A DNA stretch of 64,000 bases from Streptomyces sp. A1277. GTDB taxonomy: Bacteria > Actinomycetota > Actinomycetes > Streptomycetales > Streptomycetaceae. The stretch is taken from NCBI RefSeq assembly GCF_004795015.1, contig NZ_SSBI01000007.1, forward strand, positions 124,001-188,000. Direction: 5' to 3'. Below are positions 24,021 through 31,613 of the stretch, piece after piece. The notes beneath the pieces were generated by a model. It did not search any database and was not told the origin of the DNA. It worked only from the letters and a program-made list of their open reading frames with translations. The first letter of the stretch is position 1; every line of letters begins with the position of its first letter. Made by a program: the position numbers and the translations under genes.

Positions 24021-25205
24021 TCAGGCGCAGCGAGCGGACGCGGAAGGGGTCGCAGGCGGGCCCGGTGGGCCGGGCAGAAGCCGGGCATGCGGGGACAGGC
24101 CGGACCAGAGGTAGTCGAGGTCCACCCGGCTGGATGCGGCCGAGGGGCCCAGCAGCGCTCTGACCCGGGTGTCGTCGAACCGCCGCCGGTGGGCGAGGTA
24201 GGCCGTCATACCCGGGTAGAAGTCCAGCAGAGCCTCCAGGGCCGACGGGGTGCCCGGTCTGTCGGCGACCAGTTCGACCGAGAGCGGGACCAGCCGTTCC
24301 AGCAGGGCCACGACCGTGGGCACGGGCACGTCGCGGTCGTGGACGACGTGGTACGTGTCGACCCCGCCCGAGGGTGTCCGGCCGGCCAGCCGCACCATGA
24401 CCTCGGCCGCGTGCTCCACCTGGAGGAGGTTCAGCCGGCCGTGCGGATGCCCCACCATCCGGACGCGGGGGCGGCGCCCGGCGTGACTTCCCGGCACGCA
24501 CGGTGATGCGCCCGAGTCGCATTGCGGGCCGGCGGCGCGCAGGGCGTCCCGCAGGATCCGCTCGATGACGAGCAGCGGATGCGCGGGCAGGTCCGGGTGC
24601 GGTGGCAGATCGGTGACCAGGATGCTCGGCCGCAGGACCAGGACCGGGCGGCCGTGCTCCCTGGACCACGCGTGCACCAGCAACTCCGCCTCGTACTTGG
24701 AGCGTTCGTAGGCGTTTTCGAACCCGCAGGTGTCCTTGAGCTCGTCCTCGTACGCCACCCCCTCGCGCCGCGCTCCCGCCACGAAGGCGGTGCTCACATG
24801 GTGGACTCGGGGCCGCAGACGGCTCGCTGCGGCCAGCTCCAGGACATGCCGGGTCCCTTCGACATTGGTCCGGCGCAGCTCGGGGAGGTCCCCTTCCAGG
24901 TTGATGCTGCCCGCGCTGTGCCAGATCGTGCCGATGCCGTCGGCCAGCTCCTGGAACGCCCGCTCGGACAATCCGAGCCTGGGCAGGGCGAGGTCGGTCT
25001 CCACCACCCGCAGCCGGTCCGGAAGCGTTGCGGTCAACGCCGCGGGTGCGCCCGTCAGTTCGAAGTACCGGGTGACCCGGCGCAGAGCGTTCCCCGATCC
25101 CGCGTGTGCCAGAAGAGTCAGCGACCGGTGCGTGTCGAGCAGACGGCGCAGCAGGCGCAGTCCGAGAAATCCGGTGGCGCCGGTGAGGGCGACTTGCACG
25201 GCCAT
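24021..25205 (-). CDS. NAD(P)-dependent acyl-thioester/fatty-acyl reductase-like extended SDR
   Basis: A 394-aa extended short-chain dehydrogenase of the NAD-binding-4 (thioester reductase/male-sterility) type. The cofactor loop TGATGFLG is at residues 8-15, followed by FELTGAP, TIWHSAGSINLEGDL and VHHVSTAFVAG. The catalytic Tyr/Lys pair lies in NAYERSKYEAE near 167. Family members reduce acyl-ACP or acyl-CoA thioesters to aldehydes or alcohols. There is no adenylation or ACP domain. ATG 25205 has TTGGAG just upstream. It is the first gene of the PKS operon, 67 bases before the enoyl reductase gene, so off-loading of the PKS product by reduction is the natural inference. Confidence 0.8.
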   Translation of the reverse strand: MAVQVALTGATGFLGLRLLRRLLDTHRSLTLLAHAGSGNALRRVTRYFELTGAPAALTATLPDRLRVVETDLALPRLGLSERAFQELADGIGTIWHSAGSINLEGDLPELRRTNVEGTRHVLELAAASRLRPRVHHVSTAFVAGARREGVAYEDELKDTCGFENAYERSKYEAELLVHAWSREHGRPVLVLRPSILVTDLPPHPDLPAHPLLVIERILRDALRAAGPQCDSGASPCVPGSHAGRRPRVRMVGHPHGRLNLLQVEHAAEVMVRLAGRTPSGGVDTYHVVHDRDVPVPTVVALLERLVPLSVELVADRPGTPSALEALLDFYPGMTAYLAHRRRFDDTRVRALLGPSAASSRVDLDYLWSGLSPHARLLPGPPGPPATPSASARCA

Positions 25206-25980
25206 GGCTCCAAGGGCTTCGGAAGGACGGGCCCGTGCCCGGAGGCAGGGACGGGGTCGCCGGCGGGCGACCGGGAAGGACGGGAGGCGACGGGCCGTCC
25301 CCGTGGCGTGGGGACGGTACAAGCGGCTCGAATCGGCAGGCCGGTCCGCCGCTGCGAGCGATCACCGCTTCTTTGACACCTCCGGCCTCGCCGTCAGCTC
25401 TTCGGCCCTCTCCGGGCACGTTGATCTCCGGCGCAGGGCACACGATGTCAGACGGCGGGCCGAGCGAACGTCCCCGATGCGGACTGCTCACCCGAACGGA
25501 GTACCTCGCGCCGTGGCCGGCGCACGCCCGTAGCCAGGGCCGGAGCCGTCCCGTGTGCCTGTACCGCCGGGGAGTGATTCGGCGGCGTCCGTGCGGAGTT
25601 GCGCATGCGGCCCGTCCCTCCTTCGGGGGATCTTGTCGACCGCGTTCCGACAGAGGCATGCCCGGCAAAGCGGCGCCGGACAGGGGAAGGCGCTGAGCGG
25701 CGGGAGAGCAGATACGGCACGGGGGAAGGGGCATTACGGCGGCCCGAGGACAGCTGCGGCAGCCCGACGGCGTTGAGCGGGAACCGGGCCGTGCGGGAGG
25801 GGCGGCAGCGGTTGCCGGTGCGGACCCACCGTCGCACGCGGTCATCCTGAAGGGCGCGGCGGGGGATGGACGGACAGCCGCCGTCCGCCGCTCACCCTGC
25901 CACCGGCGCGTCGGCGGCCTCACCCGTCTCCCGCCCCGTCAGCACGCATGCACATGCCTCGCATTGGAGCCGAAAGCCCC
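25206..25980. other. Divergent promoter region of the lipid cluster
   Basis: About 775 bases separate the first gene of the minus-strand PKS operon from the plus-strand acyltransferase gene. Open frames here look like random high-GC reading frames. No clear promoter box, operator palindrome or regulator gene was recognised. It must hold the promoters of both transcripts. Confidence 0.4.
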
Positions 25981-27408
25981 ATGTCCGTTTCCGATCAGTC
26001 ACCCTCATCGGCGGAGTCAACGCCCGCCACCCCGTCGATCCCGTCCGCCCGGCCCGCGTCGTCCGGTGAGTCGGACCATTCCGGTGAGTCGGACCATTCC
26101 GGCGACACGGCCCGGGCAGAGCGGTCCGTTCCCCCTCCGCACCACCCCGCCCACCCCGTGGACCGCGCCTTTCTCAACCTGGAGCGCAGCCGCCCCGACG
26201 TGTACTGGGACGCCGGCGGGGTCGCGTACCTCAGCGGCCCGCCCCCAGCCCTCGCCGACCTCCGTACCTACGTCGCCTACCGCCTGGGTGAGTTGCCGCT
26301 GCTGACGAGCCGGATCGAGGGCGGCCGGCGGCTCCGGTGGCAGCCGGACGCGGACTTCGCCGTGGACCGCCATGTGCACGAGGTCGTCGCCGACGGCCCG
26401 GCCGGGTGGGACCCCGCCCTGCACACCGCGCTCAACGCCCCGTTCGCGGACGGCGCCTACTGGGGGGTCTGGCTGATCCACGGCCACGCCCCCGACGCCT
26501 ACGCCGTGTGCTACCGCTTCCGCCACGCCTGCCAGGACGGTTCGGCCGCGGCCATGACCTTCCGGGCCATGCTCGCCGAGGGGGAGCCCTCTGCCCGCCC
26601 GGTGCCGAGCCGAAGCCGCCGGGCGGTGCCCCGACGCGTGGCCTCGGCCGTCGGGCTGGCCACGAAGTTCATGGCCGGCACCTTCGTCGTACGCGGGCAC
26701 CGCCCGGTCGCCGCGTACGTCCCCACCGGGGAGCGGCAGCTGTGGCGGGGCCGCGTACCGGTGGACACCCTCCGCCGCATCGGTGCGACCCGCGGTGGCT
26801 CGGCGCACGATGCGCACCTCGCCGCACTCACAGGCGCGTTGGCGGCCTGGGCCGACCGCGCGGGTGTCCCGCTCCCACGGGTGACAGCCGTGCTGCCCGT
26901 CGACGCGCGGCGACCCGACGAGGAACAGACCTGGGGAAACCGCTGCTTCGCCCTGCCCCTGGAGCTGCCCGTACGGATCGCCCCGGCAGGCCCGGACGGG
27001 CCCTCGGACGGTGACGCGGCTCTGCGGCGCCTGGATCACGTCATGGCCGCGACGCGGAAGTTGCGGGGCGAGGTGTGGCGGCAGGCCATCGGGGACCTGG
27101 TGCGTTTCATGCCCGCCCGCCCCACCGAGTGGTACATGCGCAGGGTGCTCTCCCCGCGCGTCACCAACGTCATGGCCACCTCCATGCCCGTCGCCGACAA
27201 GGGCAGCCTCGGCGAAACCCAGGTGACGGGCACCGCCCTGATTCCTCTGCTCGTGCCCGGGCACCTCTTCGCGGTCGGGCTCTCGTTCTTCGGTCAGTGG
27301 GCCGAGGTGTCGATCGTCGCCGACAGCGGACTGCCGATGGGCGAACTGCTGCCGGAGCTGTGGGAGCAGGCCGTGACGGAACTGGAGGACAGCTCCGCGC
27401 CGGTGTGA
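25981..27408 (+). CDS. WS/DGAT-like wax ester synthase/acyltransferase
   Basis: A 475-aa protein with the layout of bacterial wax ester synthase/diacylglycerol acyltransferases. An N-terminal acyltransferase half carries a variant active-site motif (RHACQDG, His at residue 182, in place of HHxxxDG). The C-terminal DUF1298-like half contains VTNVMATSMPVADKG and LFAVGLSFFGQWAEVSIVAD. Such enzymes esterify acyl-CoA to alcohols or glycerides. The first 60 residues are Ser/Pro-rich and poorly conserved, with an 18-bp duplication. ATG 25981 is preferred (GGAG 11 bases upstream); ATG 25948 is also possible. It is divergent from the reductase-PKS operon and fits a step joining the product to another alcohol or acyl group. 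Confidence 0.75.
   Translation: MSVSDQSPSSAESTPATPSIPSARPASSGESDHSGESDHSGDTARAERSVPPPHHPAHPVDRAFLNLERSRPDVYWDAGGVAYLSGPPPALADLRTYVAYRLGELPLLTSRIEGGRRLRWQPDADFAVDRHVHEVVADGPAGWDPALHTALNAPFADGAYWGVWLIHGHAPDAYAVCYRFRHACQDGSAAAMTFRAMLAEGEPSARPVPSRSRRAVPRRVASAVGLATKFMAGTFVVRGHRPVAAYVPTGERQLWRGRVPVDTLRRIGATRGGSAHDAHLAALTGALAAWADRAGVPLPRVTAVLPVDARRPDEEQTWGNRCFALPLELPVRIAPAGPDGPSDGDAALRRLDHVMAATRKLRGEVWRQAIGDLVRFMPARPTEWYMRRVLSPRVTNVMATSMPVADKGSLGETQVTGTALIPLLVPGHLFAVGLSFFGQWAEVSIVADSGLPMGELLPELWEQAVTELEDSSAPV
26062..26097 (+). repeat. 18-bp tandem duplication in the acyltransferase N-terminus
   Basis: TCCGGTGAGTCGGACCAT occurs twice in tandem and encodes SGESDH twice, in the disordered N-terminal region. 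It is in frame, so the gene is not disrupted. Confidence 0.85.
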
Positions 27409-27437
27409 GCCGGGCAGGCGCCGAGCCGCGCGGCCGG

Positions 27438-28868
27438 CTACGTGCTCCCCAGCTCCGAACCGGCCCCGTGCAGGGCCTCCGCGCTCTGTGCGTCGGCCGG
27501 ATTCCGCGGCGGGGGCGGTCCGGCGGGCGGCGCCGGCAGCGCACCGCGTGCGCGGCGCCGCCCCGCCCGGAGCTCCCGGCGCAGCGCCTTCCCGTAGGCG
27601 CGGACATCGATCTCGATGCCATGGCGGTAGGTGGGCACATACGTCCTGGCATGGTGGCGCCGCTCGCGGGCGATGGCCCGTGCCATCTCCTCCGGCGTCG
27701 GGAGGGCGACCGTGCCCTCGATCAGATCGGCGATCCACTCCGCCTGGGGTTCGAGCAAGGGGAAGGCCACGCCGGAGGGTTGGGCGAGCCCCATGAAGTA
27801 GAGGCCGGCCAGCCGCGGGGGAACCGTGCGCAGGTACAGCTCCGTACGGCCGCTGGGGGCGGCGAAGACGGAGGGGCTGAGGAAGGGGAAGGAGATGCTG
27901 TATCCGGTGGCGTACACCACGGCGTCCACGGATTCGCGGCTGCCGTCCGTGAACGTCGCCGTGTCCCGGCCGAAAAGGCTGACGCCCGGCTTGGGCGTGA
28001 CCGCGCCCCGTGCCAGCTGGACGAGGAGTTCGTCCGAGGTGGAGGGGTGCGCGGCGAGGGGTCCGTGGGCCGGTTCGGCGAGCCCGTAGTGAGCCGGGGC
28101 GCCGCGGGTGAGCCGCAGGAGCAGCGCCATCGCCGGCCCCTTGATGAAGCGTGGAAGAGCGGCCGGCGGGCTTCGGACCAGGTGGTCCGCCGGCCGGCCC
28201 AGCAGCATCTTGGGAAACACATGCGCCGGGCTCCGTGCCGAGAGGTAGGTCCGCTCGGCCGTTCGGGAGATCTCCGCCGCGATCTCGCACCCGGAGTTGC
28301 CCATGCCGATCACCAGCACCCGCCGGCCGGCGTACGGCTCGGGGGAGCGGTAGTCGTGCGAGTGGACGGCGGACCCTTCGAAGGTCTCCGTCCCCGGGAT
28401 CGCGGGATCCGGGAGACGCGGGTCCCAGTGGTGTCCGTTGGCCACCACCACGTCGGTGTAGCACCGGGGCACCGCTTGCGTGCTTGCGTCCCCGCGGCGC
28501 CGGTGGACGACCTCCCAGCCGCCTTCGTCCAGGGGGCGCACCGAGGTGACTTCGGCGCCGAACGCGATGTGCCGGTGCAGGTCGAACGTGGTGGCGTAGT
28601 CCTCCAAGTAGGCGAGGACCTTGCTGTGATGCGGGAAGACCGGGCCGTCCTCCGGCATCGCCAGTGAGGAGAAGGACATGCTCTCCTTCGAGATGTTCGC
28701 GTGCAACGACGCGTACACCCCCGACATGCCGTTGTCGTTGCCGTAGCGCCAGAGCCCGCCGAGCTGTGAACCGGCCTCGAAGCAGTCGAACGGCACCTTC
28801 CGCGCGGCCAGGACCTTGCTCGCGGCCAGGCCGGACGGACCGGCTCCGATTACGCACGTTCTCCGCAT
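27438..28868 (-). CDS. Class B flavin-containing monooxygenase
   Basis: A 476-aa FAD- and NADPH-dependent monooxygenase. Motifs in order: VIGAGPSGLAA (FAD-binding, residues 6-16), FEGSAVHSHDY (FxGxxxHxxxY/W class signature, about 163), VIGMGNSGCEIA (NADPH-binding, about 186) and YATGYSISFPF (about 321). Substrates of the class include amines, thioethers and ketones; the sequence does not say which is used here. It is convergent with the acyltransferase gene (29-base gap) and divergent from the ABC exporter genes. That places it inside the lipid cluster and suggests it oxygenates the product or a precursor. The C-terminus beyond residue 440 is Ala/Arg/Pro-rich and probably disordered. Confidence 0.85.
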   Translation of the reverse strand: MRRTCVIGAGPSGLAASKVLAARKVPFDCFEAGSQLGGLWRYGNDNGMSGVYASLHANISKESMSFSSLAMPEDGPVFPHHSKVLAYLEDYATTFDLHRHIAFGAEVTSVRPLDEGGWEVVHRRRGDASTQAVPRCYTDVVVANGHHWDPRLPDPAIPGTETFEGSAVHSHDYRSPEPYAGRRVLVIGMGNSGCEIAAEISRTAERTYLSARSPAHVFPKMLLGRPADHLVRSPPAALPRFIKGPAMALLLRLTRGAPAHYGLAEPAHGPLAAHPSTSDELLVQLARGAVTPKPGVSLFGRDTATFTDGSRESVDAVVYATGYSISFPFLSPSVFAAPSGRTELYLRTVPPRLAGLYFMGLAQPSGVAFPLLEPQAEWIADLIEGTVALPTPEEMARAIARERRHHARTYVPTYRHGIEIDVRAYGKALRRELRAGRRRARGALPAPPAGPPPPRNPADAQSAEALHGAGSELGST

Positions 28869-29196
28869 GACTGACCTGCCCTTCCTGGCCGGGCCCCCGC
28901 CCTGGTACCTACGGCGGAGCGCCTTGAGCGTGCACTCCGGATCTCGTCACGCTAGCCGCCCCCGCCGTCCCGAACCGGGTTCATCTGGGTAAACCCGCCG
29001 CACGCGTGGCATGCCGTGCACCAGGTTGACGCCCGCGCGACGGTGGGTGTGCGAGCCACCGTTTCCCCCGTGCGGCCCGCTCGTTGGGCACGGGCGGGCC
29101 GGTCACGCGGCCGAGCGGCCGGCCGGAACACCCGTCGGGCCGGAGAACACGTACGGCCCGGGCCGCCGGGAAGACCTGTCACGACGGAGCAGCGCG

Positions 29197-29811
29197 ATGG
29201 ACGTCACGGATGTGCACCACTCCTACCGGCAGCATGCCGTTCTCCGGGGCGTCGGCCTCCAGCTGCGGCCCGGCACGCTCGCCGGGATCGTCGGGGAGAA
29301 CGGCGCCGGCAAGTCGACCCTGCTCAAGATCCTCGCCGGAGAGCTCAGACCGGACCGGGGAACGGTGCGGCACAGCGGAAGGTTCGGCTACTGCCCGCAG
29401 GCCGTCGTTCTGGACGACTCGTTCACCGTCCGCCAGCACCTCGACTTCTTCCGGAGCGCCTTCGGTCTGCCGGACCTGCGACGGGCCGGTGAAGTGATGG
29501 AGATCCTCGGCTTCACCGAATACCTCGACCAGCGTGCCGGCCTCCTCAGCGGAGGCTCCCGGCAGAAGCTGAACCTGACGCTGGCGCTCATGCACGATCC
29601 GGACATCCTGCTGCTGGACGAGCCCTACCAGGGGTTCGACTGGGAGACGTATCTGCGCTTCTGGGAGCTGGCGACGAGCCTGCGCGACGCCGGGCGCTCG
29701 GTGCTGGTCGTCTCGCACCTGGCGTACGACATCGACCGGCTCGACCTGCTGTGGCGCCTGGAGGACGGACGCCTGCACCGCCAGGAGACGCGTACGGAGG
29801 CGACGGCGTGA
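29197..29811 (+). CDS. ABC exporter ATP-binding protein
   Basis: A 204-aa single ATPase domain: Walker A GENGAGKSTLL, signature LLSGGSRQKLNL, Walker B ILLLDEPYQGFD and H-loop VVSHLAYD. It is short for the family but complete. ATG 29197 has GGAG eight bases upstream; the longer frame from 29011 is Arg/Pro-rich and rejected. The permease gene begins inside its stop codon (GTGA overlap), so the two form one exporter. Its place next to the monooxygenase suggests export of the lipid product. Confidence 0.88.
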   Translation: MDVTDVHHSYRQHAVLRGVGLQLRPGTLAGIVGENGAGKSTLLKILAGELRPDRGTVRHSGRFGYCPQAVVLDDSFTVRQHLDFFRSAFGLPDLRRAGEVMEILGFTEYLDQRAGLLSGGSRQKLNLTLALMHDPDILLLDEPYQGFDWETYLRFWELATSLRDAGRSVLVVSHLAYDIDRLDLLWRLEDGRLHRQETRTEATA

Positions 29812-30677
29812 GGAGGCACTGGTCCCTGTTCACCACGGCGTCCCGATACGCGCTGATCGGGCACGCCCGCAACCGGTTCGCGATGCTGCTGGTGGTCGTG
29901 TACATCCCCGTGTGGATCGGCCTGGCCTACGTGGCCATTCCCGACCGGCCGGCACCGTTCCGGCTGCGCGCCACGGGCGAGGTCCTGTCCCCGCCGGGCA
30001 ACCACCTCACCCAGATCACGGGCGCGCTGAACGCGGTCACCCTGATCGCAGGCTTCATGATGTTCGCCGCCACCTTCACCGGGGGCTCCTTCGACCGTCG
30101 CCTGGCCATGGCGGGGTACCCGCGATACCACCTCGTCCTGGCCAAGCTCACCGCGCTCACGCTGGTCTGCACGGCCGTCGCCGCGTACGCCACAGCCGCC
30201 GCAGGCTTCGCCTGGTCCCCCAGACAACCCCTCGTGCTGGCCGCCGGGTTGTTCCTCGCCGCCCTGACCTACGGGGCGCTCGGCGTGGTCTTCGGATCGG
30301 TGCTCCGCCGCGAGGTGGAGGGCATGTTCGCCATCCTGATGATCAGCATCCTGGACGTCGCCCTGCAGAACCCCCTCTCCAGCTCCGGCTCCGACAGCCC
30401 CGTCGTGCGCTTCCTGCCGACGTACGGCGCCGTGCAGGCCAGCATGGCCGCGGCCTTCTCCGACGCACCGGCGGGGGAGGGCCTCGCGATCCAGCTCCTC
30501 TGGCTCACCGGGGCCGCGTGCGCGGGACTGCTGGTCTTCCGCAGGCGCACCCGCAACGCGCTGCCGCCCCGGCGGACGCCGGGCATTCCGGCGCCCGCCC
30601 GGTCCCCGGATGCTGTCGGGCGGGTGGGCGCCGCCCCTTCGAGGGACCGGCGGCGTTTCGGCCCGCGACGCCCGTGA
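29808..30677 (+). CDS. ABC-2 type exporter permease
   Basis: A 289-aa membrane protein with six predicted helices. The first pair surrounds a periplasmic loop (IPDRPAPFRLRATGE), and later helices follow SFDRRLAMAGYPRYHLVLAKL, the cytoplasmic coupling region typical of ABC-2 permeases. The C-terminal 45 residues are Arg/Pro-rich and outside the membrane. The GTG start at 29808 overlaps the ATPase stop, with GGAGG ten bases upstream. It partners the ATPase at 29197. Confidence 0.82.
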   Translation: MRRHWSLFTTASRYALIGHARNRFAMLLVVVYIPVWIGLAYVAIPDRPAPFRLRATGEVLSPPGNHLTQITGALNAVTLIAGFMMFAATFTGGSFDRRLAMAGYPRYHLVLAKLTALTLVCTAVAAYATAAAGFAWSPRQPLVLAAGLFLAALTYGALGVVFGSVLRREVEGMFAILMISILDVALQNPLSSSGSDSPVVRFLPTYGAVQASMAAAFSDAPAGEGLAIQLLWLTGAACAGLLVFRRRTRNALPPRRTPGIPAPARSPDAVGRVGAAPSRDRRRFGPRRP

Positions 30678-30765
30678 CCTACGAATGCCGGTGATCGTTC
30701 TGTAGCCGTCGGGCACTGACGCGGTGCCCACGACGACACCGCCTCGTACAAGGAGCACCACACCC

Positions 30766-31287
30766 ATGACCTTTTCGCGTACCGCCCGGAGCACTGTCCT
30801 CGCCGCGGCCCTCCTGTCCGTCACCGCGCTGGCCGTCCCCTCCCCGGCGCAGGCGGCCTCCTTCCCGCCCGCGTGCCAGGAGGCGCTGCTGGAAACCCTC
30901 GACAAGTTCCCCGTTGTCGACTTCACGGTCCCGGACAAGGCCAAGAACACCATGATGGGCGAGGTCCTGGGCCTGAGCGAGGCCGATCAGATGGTCTTCA
31001 CCGAGAAGGCCTGCGCGGCTTGGAACAGCTGGGCGACGGACAACGGCAAGGCCGTCGCCACGGACCTGGACACCCGCTACCGCAACGCGGCCGGGCCCGT
31101 GTGCAACAAGTTCGCCAAGTCGTCCCTGGCGACGATCAAGAAGTACGCGCCGAACATCCCGGCCGAGACGCGCGAGCTGGAGAAGCTGGCCAAGCGGATC
31201 TGGGTGAGCTCCATGGAGAAGCTGACCGCCGATGCCACCAACGCGGACTGCCGTGCCGCGTACGACGCGGCGAAGGCGGGCTGGTAA
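30766..31287 (+). CDS. Secreted protein, hypothetical
   Basis: A 173-aa precursor with a clear Sec signal peptide (MTFSRTARSTVLAAALLSVTALAVPSPAQA, cleavage after AQA). The mature part is about 143 residues, mostly helical, with four Cys (ACQEAL, KACAAW, PVCNKF and ADCRAA) that could form two disulfides. ATG 30766 has AAGGAG about ten bases upstream. I do not recognise the family. It lies between the lipid exporter and the lanthipeptide genes and may belong to neither. Confidence 0.8.
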   Translation: MTFSRTARSTVLAAALLSVTALAVPSPAQAASFPPACQEALLETLDKFPVVDFTVPDKAKNTMMGEVLGLSEADQMVFTEKACAAWNSWATDNGKAVATDLDTRYRNAAGPVCNKFAKSSLATIKKYAPNIPAETRELEKLAKRIWVSSMEKLTADATNADCRAAYDAAKAGW

Positions 31288-31613
31288 AGGAAACCGGCGG
31301 GCTGCGCCGCGCGCCGAACAATTTCATGCATCGACGTAATCGTTCCGATGTCGACGGCCTGGGCTACCTCTGCGAGTTCCTCCGACGCAGCCCGGGCCTC
31401 CGGACGTATGAGATGCGGGTCCAGTGATCCACAGCAAGCCACCGTGCGACGCTCGCCGCGCGTGCGCCTCGCCGCGCGCCGGGCGGCGCCATGCACGGCA
31501 GCAGCAAGACCCGTGCGCTCGCTGAAGCAGGTGATTCCGGCTCGTGCGCGTTCCACGTTCATGTGACGTGGGCAATTTCCGATCAGCGGTCCTCACCGTT
31601 GAGAGGGACACAC
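31288..31613. other. Intergenic region upstream of the lanthipeptide synthetase
   Basis: Contains no complete gene. A minus-strand stretch near 31323-31430 reads SLDPHLIRPEARAASEELAE..VDIGTITSMHEIV, which has mild coding character and may be a gene remnant. The lanthipeptide operon promoter should lie in the last 100 bases; I cannot place its boxes with confidence. Confidence 0.35.

Noticed and set aside
26017..28857. 946-aa minus-strand open frame across the acyltransferase and monooxygenase genes
   Set aside because: Composition is Arg/Gly/Pro noise and both real genes have full motifs; it is a high-GC antisense shadow.
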